Origin: Paenibacillus sp. Root52 | GTDB lineage: Bacteria; Bacillota; Bacilli; Paenibacillales; Paenibacillaceae | DNA length: 64,000 nucleotides | Direction: 5' to 3' | NCBI RefSeq assembly: GCF_001426865.1 | Contig: NZ_LMFO01000001.1 | Coordinates: forward strand, 186,001 to 250,000 | In this document: in pieces, positions 33,672 to 41,401 of the stretch | Numbering within the stretch: the stretch's first letter is position 1 | How the letters are laid out: every line of letters begins with the position of its first letter | Position numbers and translations under genes: made by a program | Notes under the pieces: generated by a model | The model's input: only the letters and a program-made list of their open reading frames with translations | What the model was told of the DNA's origin: nothing | The model's database searches: none

Positions 33672-34766
33672 TTAAGACCCGGTGCCTTCATTACGGCGTT
33701 CAATCGCCTCTGACATTGTTTTGTCGGTGAGATGGGCATAAATTTCGGTAGTCTCTGTAGAGGCATGCCCTAGTTGTTCTTTCGTTTTGTATATATCGTT
33801 CTGCAAATAATAATCGGTAGCGAAGGAATGGCGCAGCTTATGTACAGTCAAATAAGGTTTGCCAAACCGCTTAGCATATTTCATGATCATGGCCTGGATC
33901 GCGCGCTTCGTCATTCGACTTCCCTCAGATTCTCCATTGCGTAGAGCAATGAACAAAGCCTTCTCCCGTTTCGGTGTACGGTACCTTGTCTGTCTTAGGT
34001 TGGTATAGATGGCAAGTTCGTCTTTGGCCTGTTCTCTGAAGTAGACAGGTGTCTTGTACGTTTCGTCATTGTTACCTTTGCGGTAAACATATAATAGCTT
34101 GTTATTTAGATCAAGGTCATCCAAGTTCAAATTAACGATTTCGGATACCCGCAATCCGGAGTTCAAGATGAGGCTGGCAATACAGGCATCTCGTTCTTTG
34201 TTCAGCTCATGTGAGTACAGCGCTTGTTTATTCTTCTCCACATCCACCGCATACCCTTCCAAAATGTATCCGATGAATTCTAGTAATTCTTCATCTTCGA
34301 GAATTTTTCCTTTTAGTTTGGCGGCAGTATCCTTCGGTTTATGTGTGCGCTTAATTTCAATTTTGGCCATAATATTGCGTTTGAGTAAGGGATAGAAATC
34401 TTCATCTTCGGCAATTTGGCTTAAGTAGTGAAAGAGTGAACGTAGGGAAGATAATTTTCGAGATACTGTAATTCTAGAATTAGCTCCCTCACGCTTGGTT
34501 GTAAGAAATAATCGATAGGCGGTTACGGAATCCATTCGGAGCACTTCTAGCTCAATTAAAGTAACCTCTGCGTTGGTGCTAGCTACAGACAAGCCTTCCG
34601 CACGGAGCCAGCTAAAGAACGTATCATAGTCTCGCAGATACTCCAGCAAGGTGGAGGGAGAGAGATCCGGTAATTTATAGTCAATGAATTGCTGAACGAA
34701 CCAGGGCATGGTAGGTAGCTTCTCATCCAGCTTGCGTCGGTCAATTTCTTTTTGAACATTAGTCAA
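33672..34766 (-). CDS. xerS: Tyrosine recombinase XerS
   Basis: Single-recombinase type chromosome-dimer resolvase. 364 residues. Seen: SAM-like N-terminal core-binding domain with MPWFVQQFIDYK and STLLEYLRDYDTFFSWL (a XerS hallmark), then the catalytic domain with Arg in NSGLRVSEIVNL, HKLRHSFATD (His-x-x-Arg), GHAST, and nucleophile Tyr in TEIYAHL. The start is TTG 34766 because GGAGG lies nine bases upstream and the protein then aligns with the family N terminus; the longer reading is unlikely. The 3' end abuts a MITE-like element. Confidence 0.9.
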   Translation of the reverse strand: MTNVQKEIDRRKLDEKLPTMPWFVQQFIDYKLPDLSPSTLLEYLRDYDTFFSWLRAEGLSVASTNAEVTLIELEVLRMDSVTAYRLFLTTKREGANSRITVSRKLSSLRSLFHYLSQIAEDEDFYPLLKRNIMAKIEIKRTHKPKDTAAKLKGKILEDEELLEFIGYILEGYAVDVEKNKQALYSHELNKERDACIASLILNSGLRVSEIVNLNLDDLDLNNKLLYVYRKGNNDETYKTPVYFREQAKDELAIYTNLRQTRYRTPKREKALFIALRNGESEGSRMTKRAIQAMIMKYAKRFGKPYLTVHKLRHSFATDYYLQNDIYKTKEQLGHASTETTEIYAHLTDKTMSEAIERRNEGTGS

Positions 34767-34815
34767 TGTCGGCACCTCCAAGATCAAGCATTTCTCAAGA
34801 TAGTCTATGCTTAAG

Positions 34816-34839
34816 TGTACCATAATTTACATGGTCACA
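34816..34839. promoter_or_regulatory. Dyad upstream of xerS
   Basis: TGTACCAT (34816-34823) - seven bases - ATGGTCACA (34831-34839), an inverted repeat with one inserted base. On the minus strand it overlaps an extended -10-like TGGTACACT for xerS. It could be an operator, or a dif-like XerS target, since streptococcal difSL lies next to xerS; it does not match difSL by eye. Confidence 0.35.
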
Positions 34840-34949
34840 GTCTGTTCACGAACGTCATGTAGGTTGGTTCGTCATTCTTGCCCTTCCGCGATCAAACCTT
34901 TAAAGTAATAAATATAGTAATAAATCGTGGAGCAGGGGAGATGAACCGG

Positions 34950-35438
34950 ATGAATATGAAACTGGAGCTGGTTCCCTGGGAACGTCGTCAGGTAATTCGG
35001 CATTTAATGCAATTCTATCTTTATGATTTCACCAAATATCTTAATATTGATGTTGACCATAATGGAGTGTTTCCAGAATACCCTGGACTGGATGCATTCT
35101 GGGCAGAAGAAGGACGCAAATTCCCGTTCTTGATAACGAGTGATGGAGCGCCAGCTGGATTCGCTCTGGTAGAACGCTTTGAACCAGGAAATATCGACAA
35201 TGATTACTACTTAACTGAATTTTTTGTGATGCAAAAATATCGGCGCAGCGGAGTGGGGACACAAGCGGCGCATGAGTTGTTTGAACGGTTTCCTGGTCGT
35301 TGGAAGGTTACACAGGTACGTAACAACGTAGTCGCTCAGGCTTTCTGGCGCAAGGTTATTGGAGCCTACACAGGCGGACGTTTTCGAGAAAAGTTCCATC
35401 CGGAGCTTGGTAATCCCAGTCAGTTTTTTGTGACGTAA
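34950..35438 (+). CDS. GNAT-family N-acetyltransferase
   Basis: 162 residues, one acetyl-CoA-dependent acyltransferase domain. Seen: the central strand FALVERFEPGNI, then DYYLTEFFVMQKYRRSGVGTQAAHELF, where RRSGVG is the acetyl-CoA pyrophosphate loop, and the late VRNNVVAQAFWRKVIG. Substrate unknown. ATG 34950 is preferred over upstream in-frame starts because AGGGGAG (34934-34940) is nine bases before it. Monocistronic or loosely linked to the SDR gene that follows after 54 bases. Confidence 0.87.
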   Translation: MNMKLELVPWERRQVIRHLMQFYLYDFTKYLNIDVDHNGVFPEYPGLDAFWAEEGRKFPFLITSDGAPAGFALVERFEPGNIDNDYYLTEFFVMQKYRRSGVGTQAAHELFERFPGRWKVTQVRNNVVAQAFWRKVIGAYTGGRFREKFHPELGNPSQFFVT

Positions 35439-35492
35439 TGGATAAATTAATGAAAAAACTACATATTGTAAGCTAGATAAGGAGTGTATGAA

Positions 35493-36266
35493 ATGAACAA
35501 GCTGGAATTTCATCTGGAGGGACAAACGGCACTGGTGACAGGTGCAGGCAGAGGGATTGGTAAGGCGATTGCCATAGGGCTTGCTGAGTCGGGCAGTGAA
35601 GTAGTGTTGGTATCACGGACTTTCAGCGAAATTGAGGAAACTGCAGCCTACATTCAAGAACACACAGGGCGCAGAGCGATAGCTCTTGCTGCCGATGTAA
35701 CGTCCAGAGAGCAACTCGAAGAGACATTCAGAGAGGCCATTGTTGAGATGGGAAGGTTGGACATTCTTGTTAATAATGCAGGTATGAACATCCGCACACC
35801 TGCACTGGAAGTAACGGACGAGCAATGGGAAACGATTATGCAGACTAATCTGAAATCGGCTTTTATGGCTTCACAAATAGCTGGTCAACATATGAAGGAT
35901 CAGGGCGGTGGAAAAATCGTAAATATCTCCTCGGTTGGCGGGCATACAGCCCTTCGGACTGGCGTTGTGTATGGATCGACGAAGGCAGCCATGATACATA
36001 TGACGAAGGTGCTTGCAATGGAGTGGGGGAAATACGGAATTCGTGTCAATGCTGTTGGCCCGTGGTATTTCCATACACCACTGACCGAGAAGCTATTGAA
36101 TGATGCCAAATACCTTGGAGAGATCATTGAGCGAACACCACTTCAGCGCGTCGGTGAGCTACATGAGGTAGTGGGACCGGTTATATTTTTGGCATCCGAT
36201 GCGGCAGGCTATATTACTGGGCAAACGCTCTTAGTGGATGGTGGAATGTCCATTTATGGGTTTTAA
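35493..36266 (+). CDS. Short-chain dehydrogenase/reductase
   Basis: 257-residue classical SDR, NAD(P)-dependent oxidoreductase. Seen: cofactor motif TGAGRGIGKAIA, NNAG, catalytic Ser in NISSVGGHTAL, Tyr-x-x-x-Lys in VYGSTKAA, and VNAVGPWYFHTPLTEKLL after it. The pattern is like gluconate 5-dehydrogenase and glucose 1-dehydrogenase-type SDRs, but substrate cannot be fixed. ATG 35493 with AAGGAG eight bases upstream (the GTG at 35484 falls in that site). Followed by an aldo/keto reductase after 79 bases; the two may act together on a sugar or polyol. Confidence 0.9.
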   Translation: MNKLEFHLEGQTALVTGAGRGIGKAIAIGLAESGSEVVLVSRTFSEIEETAAYIQEHTGRRAIALAADVTSREQLEETFREAIVEMGRLDILVNNAGMNIRTPALEVTDEQWETIMQTNLKSAFMASQIAGQHMKDQGGGKIVNISSVGGHTALRTGVVYGSTKAAMIHMTKVLAMEWGKYGIRVNAVGPWYFHTPLTEKLLNDAKYLGEIIERTPLQRVGELHEVVGPVIFLASDAAGYITGQTLLVDGGMSIYGF

Positions 36267-36345
36267 AACCAGTTAGATCGGGTAATAGTCCTGGTTAGGT
36301 TTGTCTTCATTAACGATATTACGAAGTTTGGAGGAGGAATCATCC

Positions 36346-37242
36346 ATGGAACGACGTGAATATGGGAATACAGGTATGCAAGTGAGTACACTTGGATTTG
36401 GTGGAGCTGAGATTGGACAGAACGTTTCTAAGGAAGATGTGGCGACATTGTTAAACAGTGCGTTAGATGCAGGACTTAATATCATTGATACCGCTGAATG
36501 TTATGGGGATAGTGAGACATTGATTGGAGAGGTGTTGTCACATCGTCGAGATGACTATTATCTATTTACCAAATGTGGACATGCCGCTGGGATCGAAGGG
36601 CCGAATTGGGATGCTAAAGTGCTGGAGCAAACCATTGATCGGAGTCTTAAGCGTCTAAAAACGGACTATGTGGATGTCATTCATCTACATAGCTGTTCTG
36701 AAGAGGTGCTTCGGAAAGGGGCAGTTATAGAAGTTCTTCAGCGTGCGAAGCAAGCAGGGAAAACCAGATTTATTGGATATAGCGGGGATACGAAGGATGC
36801 ACTGTACGCAATAGAGACTGGGGCATTTGACAGTTTGGAGACCTCCCTAAATATTGCTGATCAAGAGGCGATTGAGCTGACTTTACCTGAGGCACGTAAA
36901 AGAAATATGGGGGTAATCGCCAAAAGACCGATCGCGAACGCAGCATGGACACATGAGACGCTTCCGGAAAAGGATTATTCATATGTGTATTGGAAGCGCT
37001 TGAAGGAACTAGACTATGCTTTTCTCAAAGATACTAACGTGCAAAAAGCTGTTGAAACGGCCTTACGCTTCACCTTGAGCACAGAGGGTGTGGATACAGC
37101 AATTGTCGGAACCTCTAAGCCGAATCGTTGGCAGCAAAATGCGGATCTCGTATCCCAAGGAGCATTGCCACAAGATGTTTATGAAGAGATTAGAACGCAT
37201 TGGAAAAAGGTTGCAAGACCTGATTGGACAGGACAAATATAA
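36346..37242 (+). CDS. Aldo/keto reductase
   Basis: 298-residue (beta/alpha)8 NADPH-dependent oxidoreductase. Seen: LGFGGAEIGQ, the catalytic Asp/Tyr region IDTAECYGDSE, Lys in YLFTKCGHA, the active-site His in DVIHLHSCS, and a cofactor-binding C-terminal TAIVGTSKPNRWQQN. ATG 36346 with GGAGGAGG upstream; an upstream TTG reading is rejected. Probably cotranscribed with the preceding SDR; no terminator separates them. Substrate unknown. Confidence 0.9.
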   Translation: MERREYGNTGMQVSTLGFGGAEIGQNVSKEDVATLLNSALDAGLNIIDTAECYGDSETLIGEVLSHRRDDYYLFTKCGHAAGIEGPNWDAKVLEQTIDRSLKRLKTDYVDVIHLHSCSEEVLRKGAVIEVLQRAKQAGKTRFIGYSGDTKDALYAIETGAFDSLETSLNIADQEAIELTLPEARKRNMGVIAKRPIANAAWTHETLPEKDYSYVYWKRLKELDYAFLKDTNVQKAVETALRFTLSTEGVDTAIVGTSKPNRWQQNADLVSQGALPQDVYEEIRTHWKKVARPDWTGQI

Positions 37243-37330
37243 GAGGCAACATAGTTCTATAAGAATAAAGGATCTTCAATGCGCAACGATATCGTGAAAA
37301 TTGTTGAGGCAGAATGCTCTTAATATAAGT

Positions 37331-37360
37331 CAAAAAGGCCACCGATGGTGGCTTTTTTTG
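37331..37360 (+). terminator. Terminator after the aldo/keto reductase gene
   Basis: AAAAAGGCCACC / GGTGGCTTTTTTT hairpin. Confidence 0.92.
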
Positions 37361-37423
37361 TATTCTTTTCTCTATCTGGTGATACTGAAATTCGGTGGAA
37401 AGCCGTTAGTGGTTGATATTATT

Positions 37424-37460
37424 TATTTTCAATACATGAAAAATTCATAACAGAAAATCA
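37424..37460. repeat. Direct repeat copy 1 upstream of the VOC gene
   Basis: About 37 bases, starting TATTTTCAA and ending GAAAATCA, holding the palindrome ATGAAAAATTCAT. It differs from copy 2 (157 bases away) at only a few positions. Confidence 0.7.
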
Positions 37461-37580
37461 TTCAAAAAACTCAGAAAGAGTTCATAGAAATTAATAGGCA
37501 CTCAATAGCCCAACAGTGACCAACATTAACTCAGCAACAACAACCTTAGTATCTTTAGCTCAGGGGAAATTTCATTATAA

Positions 37581-37617
37581 TATTTCAACATATGAAAAAT
37601 TCATAATAGAAAAATCA
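37581..37617. repeat. Direct repeat copy 2 upstream of the VOC gene
   Basis: Starts TATTTCAA and ends GAAAAATCA; its core TATGAAAAATTCATA is a perfect 6-3-6 palindrome. Confidence 0.7.
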
Positions 37618-37784
37618 ATTGTACTTAGCTTCTATCACCGCCATTGGTACTATTTCTCTTTCTAACTGGAGAAAAAGCAAACCATTCCTGAACCCTAAAG
37701 TCAACCTACATTTTCAAAATAAAATTCCATATGAAAATGAGAAAATACTGGATTTTTACTGAGAATTACGATAAAGTTAGCTTA

Positions 37785-37805
37785 TATAATGAAACTAAGT
37801 TTCAT
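37785..37805 (+). promoter_or_regulatory. -10 box and palindrome before the VOC gene
   Basis: TATAAT (37785-37790) overlaps a perfect palindrome ATGAAAC-TAA-GTTTCAT (37789-37805), about 27 bases before the start codon. It shares ATGAA/TTCAT half-sites with the two upstream repeats, so all three may bind one regulator. Confidence 0.55.
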
Positions 37806-37831
37806 CTAACGAAACCACAAGGAGGAATTAG

Positions 37832-38212
37832 ATGTCTTATCATTTCTATGGTCTTGACCACGTGCAACTAGCGGCTCCAGAAGGTTGTGAAAAAGAGGCT
37901 CGTCACTTTTATAATCAGTTATTAGGGTGGCGTGAAATCCCCAAACCTGAAGCTCTACAAAAACGTGGTGGCGTATGGTTTCAATGTGGTGCTCATCAAG
38001 TGCACATTGGAGTCCAAGAAGCTTTTGTTCCTGCCTTAAAAGCTCATCCTGCCTTTCATGTGCAGAATTTGGATGAGCTACGTGATGATCTGCAACGTAA
38101 ACAGATTGAAGTAATTCATGATGACGAACGGACAGATGAAGGGGTAAGAAGGTTTTACTTGAGTGATCCGTTTGGTAATCGGCTTGAATTTCTTGAATGG
38201 ATGTCTGCATAA
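37832..38212 (+). CDS. VOC (glyoxalase/bleomycin resistance fold) protein
   Basis: 126 residues, two beta-alpha-beta-beta-beta modules. Seen: GLDHVQLAAPEGCEKEARHFY (His that commonly binds metal), GVWFQCGAHQVHIGVQ, a mid His in PAFHVQNLD, and FYLSDPFGNRLEFLEW with the C-terminal metal Glu. Function could be a lyase, dioxygenase or a binding/resistance protein; nothing here decides. ATG with AAGGAGGAATTAG upstream. Its long upstream region is rich in related palindromes, so it is likely regulated. The guanidine riboswitch transcript starts right after its stop. Confidence 0.85.
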   Translation: MSYHFYGLDHVQLAAPEGCEKEARHFYNQLLGWREIPKPEALQKRGGVWFQCGAHQVHIGVQEAFVPALKAHPAFHVQNLDELRDDLQRKQIEVIHDDERTDEGVRRFYLSDPFGNRLEFLEWMSA

Positions 38213-38219
38213 GTTTTGA

Positions 38220-38247
38220 TTGCTAATAAGCAAGAAATCTGTATAAT
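38220..38247 (+). promoter_or_regulatory. Promoter of the guanidine riboswitch operon
   Basis: TTGCTA (38220-38225) - 16 bases - TATAAT (38242-38247), starting only eight bases after the VOC stop. Confidence 0.65.
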
Positions 38248-38261
38248 TGATTGGACAATAG

Positions 38262-38372
38262 AATTACATGAAAGTTTTCTAGGGTTCCGCGACAGAGATG
38301 TTGGTCTGGTCCGAGAGAAAACTCACAGCCGTTTGGTTGTGTCACGGAAGGACAAAAGCCTGGGAGATAAAC
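38262..38372 (+). promoter_or_regulatory. Guanidine-I (ykkC) riboswitch aptamer
   Basis: Seen in order: TTCTAGGGTTCCGCG, GGTCTGGTCCGAGAGAAAAC, and CACGGAAGGACAAAAGCC with GGGAGA, the conserved blocks of the ykkC class that binds guanidinium. The 3' aptamer block is also the 5' arm of the terminator that follows, so ligand binding should stop terminator formation and switch the SMR exporter pair on. Confidence 0.92.
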
Positions 38373-38406
38373 TGCGTAACTGCAGTTTGTTTCCCAGGCT
38401 TTTTTT
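38357..38406 (+). terminator. Riboswitch-controlled terminator
   Basis: AGCCTGGGA (38357-38365) / TCCCAGGCT (38392-38400), inner AAACTGC / GCAGTTT, then T7. Its first arm is part of the guanidine aptamer. Confidence 0.9.
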
Positions 38407-38466
38407 GTTTTGATTGCATGTAATTCTATTGCAAAATGCAACTTATGAAGAAGGAGTGTGACAACA

Positions 38467-38802
38467 ATGAACAAAACCTGGTTATCCGTAATTGTAGCAG
38501 CCATTTTTGAGGTAGGTTGGGTGATTGGCCTGAAGCATGCGAGTGGAGTGTTGGAATGGGGGTTAACCCTGATCGCAATCATTATAAGTTTTACCTTGAT
38601 GATTGCAGCTTCACGTTCGCTTGCTGTAGGAACGGTATACGCTGTATTTGTTGGACTGGGTACAGCCGGCACCGTACTTGCAGAGATTATTCTATTTGGT
38701 GCGGCGATGCAGACCGGAAAAATGCTACTTATTGGATTGCTCTTGCTTGGTGTGATCGGTCTTAAAATGTTAAGCAAAGAGAAAACGAAGGAGGGGCATC
38801 AT
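38467..38802 (+). CDS. ykkC: SMR guanidinium exporter subunit YkkC
   Basis: 112-residue (the stop codon ends at 38805) small multidrug resistance protein with four membrane helices. Seen: membrane Glu in [34 protein letters not shown], and an extra charged C-terminal tail. Very like B. subtilis YkkC, now known as one half of a guanidinium exporter (GdnC). ATG 38467 with AAGGAG ten bases upstream; the GTG at 38458 is too close to it. Downstream of a guanidine-I riboswitch and overlapping ykkD as TAATG. The two halves insert in opposite orientation and pair. Confidence 0.93.
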
Positions 38803-38804
38803 TA

Positions 38805-39119
38805 ATGAACTGGATATTTCTAATTATGGCCGGAATATTTGAGATGATCGGGGTGCTTATGATCAATAAGCTGCACAAAGACCGAAATGTAATTTCATTA
38901 GTTTTGTTAATCGCTGGGTTTGGCCTGAGCTTCTGGTCGTTATCTCTGGCGATGGAGACTCTTCCCATGGGAACAGCTTATGCTGTGTGGACTGGAATCG
39001 GAGCCTCAGGCGGAGCGATTCTAGGCATGATTTTTTATGGGGAACCCCGAAATGCACTACGAATTGTATTTATTACGATGGTACTCGGCTCCGCAGTAGG
39101 ATTGAAGCTAGTGAGCTAA
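38805..39119 (+). CDS. ykkD: SMR guanidinium exporter subunit YkkD
   Basis: 104-residue, four-helix SMR protein, partner of YkkC (GdnD). Seen: membrane Glu in MAGIFEMIGVLMINKL, the family signature MGTAYAVWTGIGASGGAILG, and a short C terminus ending GLKLVS, without the YkkC tail. Starts at ATG 38805, sharing its A with the ykkC stop. Function as a guanidinium/proton antiporter pair is established for homologues and is supported here by the guanidine riboswitch. Confidence 0.93.
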   Translation: MNWIFLIMAGIFEMIGVLMINKLHKDRNVISLVLLIAGFGLSFWSLSLAMETLPMGTAYAVWTGIGASGGAILGMIFYGEPRNALRIVFITMVLGSAVGLKLVS

Positions 39120-39131
39120 ACCATTTATAGC

Positions 39132-39162
39132 TTGACTTGTAACCCGTTACAACCGATACACT
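39132..39162 (+). promoter_or_regulatory. MerR-type promoter before the Cof hydrolase gene
   Basis: TTGACT (39132-39137) - 19 bases - TACACT (39157-39162), with a perfect palindrome TTGTAACCCGTTACAA (39137-39152) in the spacer. A 19-bp spacer with a dyad just inside the -35 is the mark of promoters activated by MerR-family proteins. No merR gene is adjacent. Confidence 0.6.
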
Positions 39163-39235
39163 CAACTCATGAAATAATTTTAACCTGGAGTACGTTCCAA
39201 CATAATATCGCCTTTCATGAGGGGGAAGCAAGAAC

Positions 39236-40096
39236 ATGAGTCAGGATCAACAACGTAAAATTATATTTATTGATATCGACGGTACACTTGTGACGGATGA
39301 TGGCAGTGTACCGGAGTCTGCCCAAGCTGCTTGTCGTTTGGCGAGAGAAAACGGTCATTTATTGTTTCTATGCACAGGACGTTCGAAGGCTGAAATATAT
39401 GATGAGATCTGGAATTTGGGATTTGACGGGCTGATTGGTGCAGGAGGCGGTTATGTGGAAGTGGATGGAGAGACCCTCTATCATAAAAAAGTACTTCCTG
39501 AAGACGTAATTGATATGGTTGATTTCTTCATTGAGCATGGTATTAATTTCTATCTTGAGTCGAATTCGGCGCTGTACGCAAGCCCTGATCTGAAGCCTCA
39601 TCTGGAGAGATTGTTGCATGGAAATGTAGAGAATAATCCTGCGGCAAGGCAACAAATGGAGGCATTACCACATCCATTTATCACTCAACTCACTTATGGG
39701 GAAACGGATTGGAACAAAGAAGATGTCAACAAAGTGTGTTTCCTAGAGAGCAAGGTTCCATTTGCAACGATTAAGCAACGGTTTGAAGGGAAATTCCAAG
39801 CTATTCAGTGCACAGTCCCGATCTTCGGAGAAGACAGTGGAGAATTAATGCTGCCTGGCATTCATAAGGCCGTTGCGATTGCAGATGTGCTACATCATCT
39901 TGGTTTGCCCGTGGAACATACGATTGGAATTGGAGACGGGATGAACGATGTCGAGATGCTGGAATTTTGCAGGTTGGGAATCGCGATGGGAAATGCCAAG
40001 CCTGGCTTGAAAGAGATCGCAGACGATATTACAGATGATCTAGAGAATGATGGGCTGTACAAAAGTTTTGTAAAGCATGGTCTCATTTCCGTTTAA
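39236..40096 (+). CDS. Cof-type HAD phosphatase
   Basis: 286 residues, class C2 HAD hydrolase acting on sugar phosphates or other phosphometabolites. Seen: motif I FIDIDGTLVTDDG, motif II FLCTGRSKAEI, the large alpha/beta cap, motif III Lys in MLPGIHKAVAI, and motif IV GIGDGMNDVEMLEF followed by GIAMGNAKPGLKEIAD. ATG with GGGGGAAG upstream. It stands alone behind a promoter of MerR type, so expression is probably signal-dependent; substrate unknown. Confidence 0.92.
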   Translation: MSQDQQRKIIFIDIDGTLVTDDGSVPESAQAACRLARENGHLLFLCTGRSKAEIYDEIWNLGFDGLIGAGGGYVEVDGETLYHKKVLPEDVIDMVDFFIEHGINFYLESNSALYASPDLKPHLERLLHGNVENNPAARQQMEALPHPFITQLTYGETDWNKEDVNKVCFLESKVPFATIKQRFEGKFQAIQCTVPIFGEDSGELMLPGIHKAVAIADVLHHLGLPVEHTIGIGDGMNDVEMLEFCRLGIAMGNAKPGLKEIADDITDDLENDGLYKSFVKHGLISV

Positions 40097-40164
40097 ACAG
40101 ATCTATTGATATACGCATATCCCATCTGGTGTAACATGTAACATCATAACAAGTGGACAGTTCG

Positions 40165-40191
40165 AAAAGTCGCCAATTGGCGGCTTTTTTA
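40165..40191 (+). terminator. Terminator after the Cof gene
   Basis: AAAAGTCGCC / GGCGGCTTTTTT hairpin. Confidence 0.9.
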
Positions 40192-40241
40192 GCTTCTTTG
40201 ATAGGAAATGAAACGTCGCTCATGTCTATAAAAGCCTGTTT

Positions 40242-40285
40242 ATAACAGGTAGCCAGTTCAGAATGGCTACCTGTTTTTTTATTTT
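40242..40285 (+). terminator. Second hairpin terminator between Cof and AraC genes
   Basis: AACAGGTAGCCA / TGGCTACCTGTT with an eight-base loop and a T-rich tail on the plus strand; a back-up terminator against read-through into the convergent AraC gene. Confidence 0.85.
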
Positions 40286-40298
40286 TCCGTTATGTGGA

Positions 40299-41156
40299 TC
40301 AATTCTCGACGAACATATCCTTTTGATTTTGTTTTCTAAAGCTACGAGGAGACTCACCAACTGTTTTGGTGAACAGAATCGTGAAGTAGTTTGGATTATC
40401 ATAGCCAACGAGCTTGGCAATTTCCCATACCTTTTTCTTGGTAGAGACTAATAACCGGGTAGCTTCTCCCATTCTACGCTGGATCAAGTAGTGATAAGGA
40501 GACGTACCATAGTGTTTGGAATACATATGAATTAGATAATAGAAGTCAATGTGAAAATGATCCGCTAGTTCTTTTAACTTAATGGGTTGTCTGTAGTTAG
40601 TATCCAGATAGTCTTTAACTCTCTCCGCAAGGTTATTGCTCAGAACAATCTCGCTTGCTGTGCGCTGATGATGTGACATCCGATGAATAATGATCAATAT
40701 GGCTTTTAGCACATGATGAGAGATATATTCGTACCCGTCTTCACGGATTGAAAACTCATTGAACATCGTCTGCATTAACGAACAGAGTTCCTCCGAATAG
40801 CGGTTCGAGCGAATGACAGGTTCACTGCCAGGGGAAACAACCCAATCTCTATCTGGATGGACCCCTTCATGGAAACGGAAGCCGCAATAATAGGTGGATA
40901 ACGGGAACTCAGGATCCGATTTCTCTTCATGTAATGTTCCTTTGTTATAGACAAGCAGATCGCCTTGTTGAACTGAATGCTTCGTGCCGTTGATTGTGAA
41001 CGAGCCTTTACCGTCTATTACATAAATAATCTCATGCAGATCGTCATGCTTGTGTGTAGGGAAGCTCCAATGGGGATGATCCGCAAGCTTACCTACGTAA
41101 ATAATAGTACATTCTTGATCATCATATCGTTGGGCGGGTTCTAAGTGTGTATTCAT
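40299..41156 (-). CDS. AraC-family transcriptional regulator
   Basis: 285 residues. Seen: N-terminal cupin ligand domain (THKHDDLHEIIYVIDGKG, QQGDLLVYNKGTLHEE), and C-terminal double helix-turn-helix (about 185-280; KLKELADHFHIDFYYLIHMYSKHYG split over the first HTH, VWEIAKLVGYDNPNYFTILF in the second). Cupin-type AraC proteins in Paenibacillus often sense sugars. ATG start with GAAGGGAAG. Divergent from an MFS exporter, which is the likeliest target; no other local candidate. Confidence 0.9.
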   Translation of the reverse strand: MNTHLEPAQRYDDQECTIIYVGKLADHPHWSFPTHKHDDLHEIIYVIDGKGSFTINGTKHSVQQGDLLVYNKGTLHEEKSDPEFPLSTYYCGFRFHEGVHPDRDWVVSPGSEPVIRSNRYSEELCSLMQTMFNEFSIREDGYEYISHHVLKAILIIIHRMSHHQRTASEIVLSNNLAERVKDYLDTNYRQPIKLKELADHFHIDFYYLIHMYSKHYGTSPYHYLIQRRMGEATRLLVSTKKKVWEIAKLVGYDNPNYFTILFTKTVGESPRSFRKQNQKDMFVEN

Positions 41157-41401
41157 TTAGCTTGTCTTCCCTTCATTACATCTACATACAAAATGACAAC
41201 ATATATCATGTTTATAAATAAGACCACAACAACCTTAATTGTCGCCTAGTCTCATCTGACAGTACAATTTGACTATTCATATGTACTATATATCGAACTA
41301 AGGGGAAGGGGAAGTATATAATTTGACATAAAATAAATATAAGAGACATAGAAAGGTCTGCAACAATCGCAACAATAGAGAGGAATAGTGAGGGCTTATT
41401 C

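Larger units (their letters stand above)
37361..37831. other. Gap upstream of the VOC gene with repeats
   Basis: 470 AT-rich bases with no gene. It contains two copies of a 37-base direct repeat, each with an ATGAAAAATTCAT palindrome, and a third ATGAA-TTCAT palindrome at the promoter; all are listed separately. Confidence 0.6.

Noticed and set aside
33437..33766. 109-codon minus-strand frame through the palindromic element and the xerS end
   Set aside because: It crosses a terminator, the MITE-like element and the xerS C terminus; no start signal and no recognisable protein.
41157..41401. Purine riboswitch before the PbuE-like MFS gene
   Set aside because: None of the conserved purine aptamer blocks is present in the leader.
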